A stretch of 64,000 nucleotides of DNA. Source: Amyloporia xantha (taxonomy: Eukaryota > Basidiomycota > Agaricomycetes > Polyporales > Adustoporiaceae). The translations under genes and the position numbers were made by a program. The stretch spans positions 141,149-205,148 of the forward strand of contig JAYKKR010000048.1 of assembly GCA_036971615.1 (NCBI GenBank), given 5' to 3'. The notes under the pieces are model-generated. The model was not told the origin of the DNA. It saw nothing but the letters and a program-made list of their open reading frames with translations, and ran no database searches. The stretch's first letter is position 1. The number at the start of each line of letters is the position of its first letter. Shown here piece after piece: positions 48,599-62,571 of the stretch.

Positions 48599-49514
48599 TC
48601 ACGATGCGAGTATGGGCGCTGCGGAAATGCTTGCCTGTTCTTTTCCCTTGAGTCGCTGGCTCGCGACCATGTCGAGGGCCGTATTGATTCCCTTGAGCAT
48701 GTCCGCCAGCTCCTACATCAGGTGACATTCAGAACACCTTCTCTGTATTCAGCGACCCTCGTACCTTATTATCGGGTTCGAAGGACAGCCCTACTTGAAT
48801 TGCTTCCTTCGCCTCCTCGTACTGGTACATCCTGAGTAGCGCCCTTGCCTTCCGGAAGTGACCCTTGCTCCATGGCCGTTTCAGCTGGATGACGATTTCG
48901 GCATCAACGAGAGCGCTGATGAAGTCTCCCGCCTCAAGGTATGCAGCAGAACGGTTCGAGAGGACCGTGCTGAGTTCCTCGCGCATGAGCTGTTGTGCCT
49001 CCCATGGGGCCCGCTGGGTCGCTATATTCGCGGCCATGCTGTAGCGTCCGAGAGCTTTCTCATGTAGACCACCCTTGAACAGTGCCTACACGGGCGGATA
49101 CAACGGGTCAATCAGACCGCGGTTTGTTCAGACCGACATGAGACGTACGTTCCCCTCCTCCTTCGTGTTGGTGATGACCTGTGACAGTTGCTTGCTAACC
49201 ACATTGGAGGGAGGTGGACAGCGCAGATTCGGGTTGGCTTGAAGCAGGCGTGAGATTCGATTGAGCCCGGTGTAATCGACATCGCAGTCTGTGCACTTCT
49301 CCAGGGAGTGCTTTCCGCACAGAGCGGTGCTGTTCTCCGGTGGTCCGAGAGCGACGTCGACCGGACTAAAGCTCGCTTCAATCAACGCCTGCATGACCGG
49401 GTCTGGCGGGCGCATGACCAGTTGCTGGGGTTGCTGCTGCTGTTGCTGCTGAGGAGGTGGTGGGCCATGACTGTGGCTAGGCTGTCCTGGTGCGTGAGTG
49501 TGCGAGTGAGACAT
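48599..49514 (-). CDS. SEC72: Sec63-complex subunit Sec72 (TPR protein)
   Basis: A cytosolic TPR subunit of the post-translational Sec62/Sec63 translocation complex at the ER. Exons: 49514-49149, 49085-48765, 48712-48599; 266 aa. The N terminus MSHSHTHAPGQPSHSH is His-rich and followed by a polyglutamine run (CAG repeats, seven Q in a row). The diagnostic segment HSLEKCTDCDVDYTGLNRIS then LLQANPNLRCPPP is characteristic of fungal Sec72. TPR helices follow: EEGNALFKGGLHEKALGRYS, LSNRSAAYLEAGDFISALVD and KGHFRKARALLRMYQYEEAK. The start was placed at MSHSH; an upstream in-frame extension is open but has no methionine with good context. It is divergent from the DED1-like gene, 281 bp apart. Confidence 0.88.
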
Positions 49515-49795
49515 GTTGACTGGCGGATGCTGGACGCGAATTCGACGCGTCTGGTCTCGATGAGCTGCAGGCGCTAAGAGACGCCGACCTGCCACGTCCC
49601 GTGGGGACTCCAGACGACTTTCCCATAAATGGCATGCTTAGTCATGCCCCCGTTTGTAAGGGAGGAGGGGGCGGCAATTTTTCTCCATCGCCTTTCTGGT
49701 GAACCATCACCATCTCGTTTCAGAGCTCAAAACGCGACTAGACAGCAAATCCGTTTCTCGAACACAAAGTACCTTTTGGTTCGTCTCAGATTAAT

Positions 49796-51920
<2,125 letters not shown>

Positions 51921-52744
51921 TTACCACTGCTGCTGGGCCAAACTCTCGAACATTAATATGCCTTCCACGACCTCGCTCTTCCGTTCTAAAATCTATGCCC
52001 TCATAACCTCTCATGAACTTCCCTCCTTCCCTCCTCTCGTCGGTCTTTCCCATGGGCAAGACTAGTATATTTGACCGACTTTCTCGACTTTCTCCTGGAC
52101 TCCTGGACTATGCGCTGCTCTCACATTGTTGCGGTTTTCGTCTCGTGCAATCACTGCTCATCGTTTATCGTACGGCCCTACCTAATCGTCTTTTCTGTTT
52201 CAATAGTCGGGTGTTCATTCACCCTCCATCAGCATACAGCATCATATCCATAGACGAGGGGCCATCCTCCCAAGCATGAGCAGATCTGTGTCGGTCTTCG
52301 TTTCGCGATACCCTACTTATTGCGACGCGCAGGTCGTACCTTCTATAGCTTAGCATCACGAGACAATCTGTTAGAGCATCGCACATCTTGTAACGTAGTC
52401 ATAGTCTAGCATCTCCTTATCCATGTTCTCTTGACCTGTAAAGTCCGCGAACTGCTTGATTTTGGACACGATCTCAGCATCTCTGCCGGTGTGAAGGATA
52501 ATTGGTATCACCCGGGTACACCCTTTGGGCGGCAGCATGCTGCCGCCAATCAGGGCCACAGACCGTCCCACCACTAAGCACCTTTCGTACTCACCCCCAC
52601 AGCACTGCGTGGCAGTCTTTCTTGGAAACATATCACTAACCACCACAGCATACTCAAGACGGCTTCCACGTCAGCCCTTTGTTTGCACCTTGCATAAATT
52701 GTCGCAGAAATCGCTGACGGTTGCTACAGTCACCGCAGCAAGAC
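51921..52744. other. 3' flank of DED1 and promoter of the next gene
   Basis: About 820 bp. It starts with pyrimidine-rich probable 3' UTR. A GGCGGCAGCATGCTGCCGCC palindrome (20 bp) lies at about 52530-52549. No gene recognised. Confidence 0.45.
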
Positions 52745-54518
52745 ATGTACAGAGCCCTCTCGCCCATCTTCGACGTCCCAGAATTTCCGACCCTCAGGAG
52801 GGTCAAGCCCCTTCCGAAACGCAGGCGGACATCCGAAGCATCTCTCCGTGACGATGGAGGCACCGCCCTGTCCGCTCTGCCGAACATGCTTGACGCCTCC
52901 CCGGAAGAGCTGATTGCGCAGGCCGACGCCTTGACGGCGCAGATGGCCCTCCAGTCGTACTACATGCCCGTCCTGGGCGGCATGCAGGAGCTGTTCAAAA
53001 GCACGCTCGACTCTGCCACATCCACCCCGATCGATTTGGGCGGGAGCGCATTTGGCCTGGGGGACTACCGCGGGGCACACGACGTCGACGACGACGCGGG
53101 CGACGGCGATTACGCTGATCACTTGCAGCAGCCGGGGAACACGAAGAAGCGCAAGGTGCCGACGAACATGTCGGGCTCCATGCATGGGCATGATGCCGGC
53201 CATTCAGGTGCAGAGGACGAGTCTTCCGACCGGGGTGTACCTGCGGGCGGCCGCCTGGACCGTGACTATGATACCCTCGACCTCCACCCGCCACCGTCGC
53301 CGTCGTCGCTGTTGGCGCAGAAGAAAGGGAAGCTACCGAAGGCGACGCTGGCGGGGCTGCAGCACAAGGAGCTGCTCAAAAGCCGTAAACGCCAATTGGC
53401 CGCTGTGCTCGGGGCTCTATCTCATGGAGACACTCTCGCAGTCGACCAGGCACTCTCAGTGAATTATCCATTCGCTCGCGTCGCTCTGGACGGTGACCCT
53501 AAGACCGCTCCTTCGATGAGGGTTCGGCTTTCCCGCAGGCGTGGTCCTCGCCTCGCGCGAGCGTTCAGAGCCTTCCGGGCCTCTCTGCCCGCTATTCCTG
53601 ATGACAGTACGATAGTCGCGCCGTCGGACACAGACTTTGCGTTTCTTTGTCACAGCCCGAGTGAGTGGTGGCGATTCTTCCATGTATGTAGCTTCCTTTA
53701 CTTAATGGACGTCATGTCGTCGTCGTGCCATAGCTTCCGACCGTCTCGTGGCGACGAGGGAAGAGGTGGCTGTCCTGCATGCGCGCTTTGAAGCAGAGCT
53801 CTCACGGCAAGCTGCGAAGGCTGCAGAAGCTGCGAAGCAGGCTGCCGCCGCGCTCAGCGGTCCGCTGGCTAAGCGGGCGGACCGCTCGAAACAGGGTCGT
53901 GCTCCCGGGGGGCGCGGAGCGGATCAGAAGTCGGGTACTCTAGATCAGTCATTGGGGACGAAGGACCGTGGAGGCAAGAAGAAAAAGCGGTCAGCCCTCG
54001 CTAATGCCTCGAATCCGCATCATCTACGGAATTATGTCCCCTCTCGCCTTCCGCACTCTGGGCAGACTAACACGACGCAGGCCGTCCAAAATGCCCAGAA
54101 CCTGCTCAGTCCGCTTCCCCTCCGATTTTTGTCTGCAGACATCCCCCCGCGACGCCGGAAAAAGTCTGAACGCCCGGTCGCGCCCGTGTCGACGCTGGCG
54201 AACCCGGCTGAGGAGTGGATATGTCCCTTCTGTGAATACAGTCTTTTCTACGGGGACGAGGCGGGGTTCCAGCGGGCGGTGAGAAACCGCAAGAAAATTC
54301 TCAGGCGGAGGCGTCGAGCGCGAGAACGCGCTGCCGCTGCTGCGAGCGGGACGTCTACTGCGAAGACGTCGGACAAGGATACGCCTGCTTCCGAGGATGT
54401 GCATCACGAGTTCGAAGCCGCGGCTGGTGATGATGGGGCGCCTGGGAGTGTCAAGGAGGCGAGATGGAAGGATGAACGGGATCGTCCTGGGATCGCGACC
54501 ACTTCTGCACTAGGATAG
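52745..54518 (+). CDS. Basidiomycete hypothetical protein, about 566 aa
   Basis: Not a recognised family. Two exons, 52745-53660 and 53734-54518; the intron begins GTGAGT and ends CATAG, and phase is kept (HSPTSDRLVATREEVAVLHARF). The N terminus MYRALSPIFDVPEFPTLRRV leads to a helical ALTAQMALQSYYMPVLGGMQ. A basic KKGKLPKATLAGLQHKELLK patch precedes a long helical Ala/Lys-rich coiled region (FEAELSRQAAKAAEAAKQAA). Near the C terminus, EEWICPFCEYSLFYGDEAGF has a CxxC that could be half of a zinc site, followed by a very basic KKILRRRRRARERAA stretch. The composition suggests a nuclear or nucleolar protein; that is inference. The start could be slightly upstream, since the region just before the ATG ends in CCGCAG and could be an acceptor. 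Confidence 0.7.
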
Positions 54519-55306
54519 TATAGAGCCACGGACCTGCCTCGTAGAATCACTGCACGTTCTCTTCCACCCTTCTAGCATAAGTAATGTGTCTGCTGGAATA
54601 CAGCTGTGTTCCTTTCCTAATCCTATCCTAATAATTACGCGTACGGTGGAATCGCGATTGGCTTCAGGGTGTCGATCACGTGGGATAGCCAGTTACATTG
54701 ACAGCTTCTCCGATTCTCTGTGTTTGAAATCAAAACGCCTGCCCTCGCTTCCGTCGACTGTAAGTAGAATCCGTCTGCCAGTTCTTGGCCCGTGTCGGTA
54801 CCCAATGCAGCAGCCGTACTCCTTCCGTCGTAGCCAACCCCAAAGCTGACTCGAATGTCATTTTTAGGTGTTTACGAGAGGTAGGGAAGGTTGCACCCGA
54901 TTCCAGCGGCAGTCAAATTGGCACCAGTGTGAATAATCATCTGTCACCACTTGCGACAAACGCGAGGTCTCCCCTCACGAACAAGCCAAGTTCGACGGTG
55001 AATCAACCCAGCAACACCGTCCTTTGTCTGTGTAAGTCCGCTTTCCTCTTAAATACCATGCCGCACCGTGCCTTCGCCTCCATAGATCTGCCGATCGGCG
55101 TCGCTGGTCTAGTTGATTCACAATCAGCTCGCGCCCTTTCCTGCCTCTTCAGCGTTGCCAGATGCGTCGGCACGTCCATCTTGCATCTTCAATTCGTCTA
55201 CATGTCCTGCTGTCGTCCATAGAGGCATCCATTCCTTTAATCTCCCTCCGCTCCCCTGTCGCTTTACCAGCGATATAAATGCTGTACTTCTCCCTCTTTC
55301 GCACTA
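54519..55306. other. Promoter/5' UTR region of the GATA factor gene
   Basis: About 790 bp. It includes two overlapping short plus-strand ORFs (54785-55222 and 55113-55307) that could be upstream ORFs, plus CT-rich tracts near the start. No separate gene supported. Confidence 0.4.
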
Positions 55307-56853
55307 ATGCCTCCCTATATTCCTTACAATCGCCCGCCGCTTGCTGGTCCTCTGTACGCAGCTGTCGCTCAACTTGTTCCCCGCAGTTCGACTACACTTA
55401 GTTCTTACACATCACTCGACCACGCGCTGGGTGCCGAAGGCGCTCGTCACGCCAACGATCCTATTGCCCAACCTTCACCTCATACCACTCAGCCAGTACC
55501 GTCGCAGATGGCGTCCGACGCTAGATACGTATATCATGGCTCACCAGACGTCGCTGCGCCTTACGGATACGCCCCCTACCCTCCATCTCCCTACGACTCT
55601 GCCCAATTCAACCAGAATATCCCGCGACCGCCACCTCGCTCTAACTCGTCCCAGACGCACTCTCCACATCAGCAGCCACAGCCTTATAATGGCCCGCCGC
55701 CACCGTATCATACTCAGCCACCTTATGGCCCTTACGGCGTGGCCCCGCCTCCTACAGGCCCATGGCCTTCCGAGGGCTGGGGCCACTACCCACCTACCTT
55801 CCCACCACCCCATCCGCCAGGACAGGAGGCTCCTTATAACTCTAACGGCTCAAGACCCGATATGTCAACAAGCGAACATCGACAGTATCAACCAGGTCCC
55901 TCCAGGCCGGAGCCACATCGCACGGACGAGCGGCTGCCACGGCCAGCAGAATCGGCGCCCAAATCTAGTGTACGTAAACCCAGGGAAAGCGATACGCCAG
56001 CGCCAGCACCCCCACGGTCTCCACCCCTCGGCTTAGATTTCGTTAAGGTAACTGCACCACCACTCTGACGTCCCTGTGGCCTGGATTTACACCTTACACA
56101 CTCCCTATTGTCCAGTTATCAGAGCAGTATGCGATCGTCATCGACTCGACAACCGCGTTTAATCATGATCACTCCCCGTCCCGGCCCGCCGCCACGCCCG
56201 AAGCTTTTGAGCGTATGCTACAGGCCGCTGCGTTCGGCTCGCAGGTCCTAGACTCGGCGACTAGACGTGTTATGCAAACGGACGCACAGCGGTCTCCAGT
56301 CGAGCGCAGCCCAGATGAGGACGATGCGAATGCCTCCAAAGCGCGGCCGGTGAGTTCGTCGAGGTCGTCATGTGGGTGCCACTGACTATCTTGTGTACAG
56401 CCGCAGTCAGAAAACCAGCCGAGTCCCGAAAACCAGACATGCCTCGGGTGCAATGCCACATCGACTCCAGAATGGCGAAGAGGGCCCATGGGTCAGTGGT
56501 TCTTGGGCGTTATCATGGGCCGCGCTCACCTATTGTGTCTGTAGGACCACGCACGTTGTGCAATGCTTGTGGTCTCGTCTATGCTAAGCTTGTGAGTCGC
56601 CAGGCTAATGATTACTTATCTTCACCGATTTCTGACGACTCTCGCCGCCACGCAGATTAAGAAGCGTAATCGCGACTCAGGCCGCTCGCGCCAACCGGGC
56701 GGTGGGTACATGGGACTAAAGCAAGGCAGCCACGGTGGCCACAGCCTCATAGACGACTCTGCGCCCGTGTCTGAGGGCGGTAGTGATGACGAGGACTCCT
56801 ATGGGTCCCAAGACCGGCGAAGTGATGGTGGTTTCCACGGGGGACGGGATTGA
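55307..56853 (+). CDS. GATA-type zinc finger transcription factor (NsdD-like)
   Basis: Exons: 55307-56047, 56116-56349, 56401-56491, 56545-56591, 56656-56853; 436 aa. The zinc finger is assembled over two introns: CLGCNATSTPEWRRGPMG, then PRTLCNACGLVYAKL and IKKRNR. The Cys at about 339, 342, 361 and 364 give C-x2-C-x18-C-x2-C. The STPEWRRGP form is that of fungal NsdD and WC-2 fingers; no PAS domain is present here, which favours the NsdD type (sexual development/secondary metabolism regulators in Ascomycota). The N-terminal 250 residues are Pro/Tyr/Gln-rich and disordered. A helical LSEQYAIVIDSTTAFN...FERMLQAAAFGSQVLD block precedes the finger. The C-terminal tail is acidic and Ser/Gly-rich. 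Target genes in this fungus are unknown. Confidence 0.85.
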
Positions 56854-57995
56854 TTTTTGGGCGCCGGCGTTGTCTGTTTCGGTGTACTTGATTCGGCCTA
56901 TATCTCCTTGTGTCTGCTAGTTGTCGCCGCCTTTTAGTCTCTTGTTCATTGGTGTTTTCCATTTGTAAACATAGGGGAGTCTGTGCGTCCACTTGTGTCC
57001 ATTCCATCCGCAGCTACCGCAGAGCTAATTAACTATCGGGCTATTATCAGGCTGTCATCACGGTCCTTGCGCAGGATTTTTGGTCGGTCATTTTTAGCAT
57101 AGCAGAGAACGATCGTCATGCACCGCTTCAGGACCTGTCTACGAGCATGCTGGGTGGTCTCACGAATCCTTATGCGGTTAGCGCTCGTTCTTATCGCCGC
57201 ACCCGTCCCATCGCTCTCGCTGAAAGGCCTACCGCATTTTGCTGCCTGTCATATGGACGTCTCCGACGGCGCTTGGCTCCGGCTTCCTTGGGGATTGCAT
57301 TATGATTTGATGCTGGGACAATTGGAATTTGCCACCGCGGAGCTCACGGAGTGGCGGAATGGGTCTGTGTGTAAACAGTACGCCAAACAGCTCGTCTTCT
57401 GACTGACTCGCCTGATTCGAATGATGTTCTTCTCTGCAGTAGAGAGTCTACCGTCATCACTCGACGAATGTGTACCTATCAGCCGCCGAATATACTCATT
57501 GCATGACGGGATTTTCAATCCGTTCAGACCTTGTTTCAAACCGTGATACGCGAGCTGAGCCAATCCCGACGACTAGCAGCTAGACTAAGCTAGTCGACCG
57601 CGATACCTAATCAGTCGCTTTGACGTGGGAACCGTACAATATCTTGGACCCGTTCCACGATGTCCACTGTTCGCGACTTCCAACGCTCCTTAGCGGGAGA
57701 GTTGGAAGACCAGCTACGGCTGCGCATGGTTCGCCGGATTATGTGTTGCTGATCTTCTCAATTTGAAAACGGCTAAGGTTGATCAGAAGAGGTGTGGGAG
57801 GTTCTCTGATGTCAGCGAAGGCCGTTTCAAGAACTGTGTATCGCAATAATCATCACAGATGACCACGGGGACTTTTATAATTCGGCCGATGGATTAGAAG
57901 GGTCCGCAATATTACCTACTTATTGAATGGCCAGTGAGAAGATATTACAAAGGATGCTACATTGTGTACACTACCTAAAATACATAAAATACATC
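56854..57995. other. Convergent intergenic stretch, GATA factor / SPT20
   Basis: About 1.1 kb. A 94-codon plus-strand ORF (57118-57402) with a hydrophobic start and a minus-strand ORF (57300-57563) have no recognisable features, and I do not call them genes. Confidence 0.4.
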
Positions 57996-60228
57996 TCATG
58001 AGCCCTGCACACCGCCCTGAACCGCTTTGTTGGTCCCCAGTTGCATCTGCTGCGGATGGCCAGGAATACCCGGCATCTGATGCTGACCATTGACAACTGG
58101 AGCGCCTCGTCCCAAGTTCATAGGATAATATCTACCCCCCTGCAGGTGTGCGTAATGCGCATACATTGCTTGGGAATACACCTGGGCTTGCGCCTGCTCC
58201 TGGGAAGCCACGGGCCCTGGCTGCGGCATAGCCGGTACGGCCTGCTGTCCATTACCCGTGGCAAGCTGATGTGGTACCATTTGGGGATGTGGTACGTGGC
58301 CATGAGCGACAGGACGTAAGTGTGCGGCGGCTGGGTTATATTGACTCTGCATAAGTGCAGCGTAGTTATAATTAGGTTGAGGAGGCGCTTGCGCCGGCTG
58401 CACCTGCGGCACATTTGGCGGCATAGGAGATCGTGAGGTCAGTCGCTGGCTCGCAGCTAGAGGGCTGCTCTGCTGAGCTGGTGACCCTTGTACAGCTGCC
58501 GCCGGGCTTCGCGATGCTGGAGATGTGCTTGGACCCGGTACCTGATTTATGTGCTGAAGAGGAGCGCCCTGCTGATGATGGGGGTAGCCTTGCACTTGCG
58601 GTTGACCGTACCATATTGGGAAACCAATAGGTCGCTGGGACAGATGTTGAGCAGGCTGCCCTACATGTTGATTACTAGGCGGTATATTCCCGTTCACTGG
58701 CGTGCTTTGTTGCGAACCGTTCTTCTTGCCAAAGGGCGGTTGTGCGACAAACTGGGTACCCTGCACGTAGGGGGCCGGAGATCGTGTTGTCGCAGACGCG
58801 GTCGACTGATTGGACTGATTCGGATGCGGAGGGGCGGTAGAGGAGGCCGTATCTCTGCTTTAGGTGGACTACGCGCTGAGGCAGTATTCGGCGGAGTGTG
58901 CGGAGAACGCGAAAGCCTAGGAGGGGTCTGGACACCCAGGTGTGCAGGGTAATGATGTTGAAGATGTGCCGGGATAGGGAGGGGAACGTTGGGCTGTCCA
59001 GGTGTCGCAGAAGATCTAGACATCGAGGGCGATGGTGCAGCTTGCGGCATCGTTGTCTTTTTCTTAGAATCTTGGACACCTTGTGGGTCAGAAGCTGCCG
59101 GCGGAGCGGGAGTTGATGTCGACGCAGTTACAGGTGGAGCCGTCGTCGACGGCCCTGCAACTGCTACGGCCTGCGGGGTATACTGCGCAGGAGCAGCTGT
59201 CTGAACTGGCGCAGGTGCTCCTGTTACAGGATATTGGACCACTCGAGGTTGGTTACCTGTTGCGGGGTTGGCTGGTAGCACGGGTTGGGACGGTGCCGCG
59301 GCAGCTGCTGTATCCTTCTTCATCTTCCACTTCTCGATAGCATCCAGTATTCGATAACTGCCAATGCACATGCCGTTAGTGTTGCTTATTAGAATCAAAA
59401 CGCAGCCCCTACCTAGGCGCAGTTACAGCAGATTTGGCATATTTTGGATTCATATACTGAGCAAGCTTGGCACGCCGAGCCTTCTCAGTCTCCTCGTCTT
59501 CCAGCTCCATGACCGCAGCCTTGCGTTTCAAGGACAAAGGTGCCGTGGGTGTCGATGTCCGAAGAATACTGTTTGCCACACGGACCAAATGAGGATCCGG
59601 GTCAAGACACAAAGGCGGAGATACGGCCAACTAACGCCAGTAAATGAGCGCTCAACCACAGAGTATAACCGGTTGGTGCACATACCAAAATGCCAGCTTC
59701 TATCTCGAGAGCCTCCTGGTCTGTCCAAGCACCCTCTGCCTTCTGGTTCATCAGGCATATATCGGCCCAAAGAGTCTCTGAGTTAGGAGTAAGAACGACC
59801 CGGGACTTCTGTGGCTCCTCGAGAATCGGTTCCGCTGCCTTTTGGGGACGGAAGTCCTGTAATTCCACAATCATACACCCTTGTCATAACACATGTCAGG
59901 CGATGACCGCTCTCCCCATACATGGAGACAGACCATTATAGAAGGGTAATTGTGCGGCATCAAAGAGTTCCAAGAAGTCCACCGGAATGCGTTGCGCACG
60001 GATGTCATCCAGAAGGGTCTAGGGGCAATGGCTTCAACCAAATGGTCATTGTGGGTTGTGAAGTGAGTCAAGACTTACTGCAATTTGGTTATTGTACAGA
60101 CATTTTGACCCATTGTTGAGAGTCCAATAGTCGGGGTATAGTTTAATGGTGAAAGAAGCCGGAGAAGACTGGTGCTCTTCCAGTAACTCCCCGACGGAGC
60201 GCGTCAGGTTGTAGCTCTTCACTGGCAT
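57996..60228 (-). CDS. SPT20: SAGA complex subunit Spt20, with an apparent frame break
   Basis: A structural subunit of the SAGA coactivator. Exons: 60228-60079, 60018-59934, 59879-59686, 59630-59413, 59357-57996; about 669 aa if corrected. The Spt20 domain is at the N terminus: FTIKLYPDYWTLNNGSKCLY, TLLDDIRAQRIPVDFLELFD, then PFYNGCMIVELQDFRPQ (made by splicing), NSETLWADICLMN and PPLCLDPDPHLVRVANS. It continues with SYRILDAIEKWK and a long Pro/Gln/Ala-rich tail with many YGQPQ/HPQQ motifs. Near 58842 the frame of KAEIRPP changes to that of STAPPHPNQ, one base short, and phase arithmetic for exon 5 also needs one extra base. This could be an indel error or an unrecognised intron. It is divergent from HGH1, 245 bp apart. 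Confidence 0.88.
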
Positions 60229-60472
60229 GGTATTCGCAACATAGACCTAGAGCACCGCCAATCATGCACTACTCATAGCGGTTGGAAGCAAGCCTAGGAG
60301 TCGTGCCACAGCTGTAGGCCACTGCCACAATCAAGTTAATACGGGCTGTGGCTGAGTCGCGGTTCGACTCGAATGACCATACTCTATATTACGTAAGCCA
60401 ATATCCGGTAAATGGGGCGTGAGAATTTGGTGATCTTGTTAGGCACCAAGATTGAATACCAAGATTGAATCT

Positions 60473-62184
60473 ATGTCGGCAGCCCAGCTGAAGGAGGTGA
60501 GCAGCCCAGAAATTCAATCAAAATAATTCTCACTGAGCCAATATCCAAAGCTTCTTCCTTTCCTCCATGATGCAAACCCACAAGTCCGTCAGATCGCGCT
60601 GTCCAACCTCCTTGGGCAGACGCCAAAGGGGTCTCCTCACCGCGACATATTCTTTACAGGCCTAAGCGGTGGCGGTTTGCAACGGCCGAAAGACAGTGAT
60701 GTTATTCGCGACTTGAAACTTTTGTGCAGAGACACGCTGGTAAGTGACCACTCTCCTTCTCAAGCAGAATCCACTCACGGGAGACTAGGCAACTGCCCAC
60801 GATGCCTTCAGGGCCCTCGTAAATCTATCCGACCATTCGCTAATAATCGGAACTTTATCCGAGCCTTCATTCCTCAACTTCCTTGTAGCATACATCCTGG
60901 TCAGTTTATTTGAATTTACACCGCCTGTCAGGCCGCTCAAACCGTGCATGTAGAACCATCAGTCGGTTCTCGCAGATCTTGCATCAATGCTAGTATCAAA
61001 TTTGACCGCTTCAACTCCAACTTGTTCGACACTTCTCTCCATGAATGTAGCGATGTTACCAGACCCGAAGTCGCCGATATTGTATTTCCCCGTGCAATCG
61101 CAGTGCGGGACTTGCCCAGCACCTGTACCTTACCCATCCGGAGAACCTCGCAGCGTGTTGGCGCTACCCATGCTGCTAGATGCTTTTGTACAGGGCGCCA
61201 ATATGGATGACATAGAAGACAAGGAAAAGCGACCGCGCAGAGGCAATCTGCACTTTCTCTCCAGTGTTTTCGCCAACCTGAGTACAGTAAGTCGCGGTAG
61301 ACTAATCTATCGTGATATCAAGTTTATTTACTGAGCCTCCTCCTCAATGATCACAGAGTCCCGTAGGGCGTATGTTCTTCTTGACCCCGCAGCCCGTCGA
61401 TCCGTTGAAATCCAACGGGGACATGGAATTTCCGTTAACAAAGCTCCTAGTCTTTACCGAGCATAAAGACACCATTCGCAGAGGGGGGGTCGCTTCCACG
61501 CTAAAGTTCGTGCAATTATATGCATCTTTGTCTCACAATTCTGACAACCTGTTAGGAACTGCGCGTTCTATGTGCAAGCCCACCGTGCGCTGCTCTCCCC
61601 GGAGTCTACCCGTGTAACTGTCCCGCCCTCGACGCTCGAGGCACCCGGGATGGACATCTTACCCTATCTCCTCCTTCCTCTCGCAGGCCCAGAGGAGTTT
61701 GACCTCGAGGTCCGTCCCGATCTCCTGCGCCGCTCCCGAACCGTAACTGATACTTCGTGAATTTAACTCCCAGGACCAGGAGCTTCTTCCACCTGCGCTC
61801 CAATTCCTTCCACCTACAAAAACGCGTGAGGCCGATCCCGTGCTCCGATTGACGCACGTAGAGACGCTGCTCCTGCTCTGCACGACTCGTTGGGGACGCG
61901 AGCATCTCCGGAAGAACGGCGTGTACGAGATCGTCCGGGCGCTGCACGAGAATGAGCAGGTAGACAAGGTGCGTGTGGCTTGACGTCCCATTTTCTGTGT
62001 CACGTCAGGAGGCTGATAGGCTGGTTAGATCTCAGAGCATGTGGAGCGCCTTGTCAATTTCTTGAAGAGAGAAGAGGGCCCGGAGACAGAGGCAGACGAT
62101 AGTCGCGCTATTACTGAAGCGAGCATTGAGCCGGCAGATGTAGAGGAATCGGACGACGAAGACAGCAGAATAGAAGAAATATGA
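60473..62184 (+). CDS. HGH1: HGH1 homolog (eEF2-folding chaperone cofactor)
   Basis: Hgh1 cooperates with TRiC and Hsp90 in folding of elongation factor 2. Eight exons: 60473-60496, 60551-60739, 60789-60899, 60954-61286, 61357-61505, 61556-61709, 61774-61968, 62029-62184; 436 aa. The start exon of 24 nt encodes MSAAQLKE and joins LLPFLHDANPQVRQIALSNL, an ARM/HEAT-type repeat. Family landmarks: TAHDAFRALVNLSDHSL, LADLASMLVSNLTA, the conserved RGNLHFLSSVFANLS, SPVGRMFFLTPQP, RRGGVASTLKNCAFYVQAHR (split by an intron), MDILPYLLLPLAGPEEF and LLLCTTRWGREHLRKNGVYE. The C terminus is acidic (EESDDEDSRIEEI). The gene is intact and full length. Confidence 0.92.
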
Positions 62185-62571
62185 GATTGTGAAACGACAT
62201 ATGATCCCTCAGGCTCGCTTCCTTTCTTTGGCGGATGCTCAGTGTCATACGCCACCTCAGCGTGAATGGTAAGCCGAAATGTGTAAGACGGTGTGCTCCT
62301 CTGGATGAGAAGGATCGTTTGAGATCCACTAGACATACATAGATCGATCTCTTAAACGGTTTCAGCATCTCGATCGAATTGAATGTCGCGCTCATCAACG
62401 CTTCAGAATCATCTCCCGTCAGATCTCCTGACGCAGACGCGCAGATGAAGACACTAATCGCCACTTGCATTGTGATACAAAGACTACATGCTCACCGGGC
62501 CGTTCCACATTCCTACACTTACAGTTACACAGCATACCAAACGGCACCATCCACCATTGCCTTACAAGTAC
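62185..62571. other. Spacer between HGH1 and dienelactone hydrolase copy 3
   Basis: About 390 bp between convergent 3' ends; no gene recognised. Confidence 0.45.

Noticed and set aside
57118..57402. 94-codon ORF with hydrophobic N terminus
   Set aside because: No splice context, no family features, and low-complexity hydrophobicity only; not supportable as a gene.
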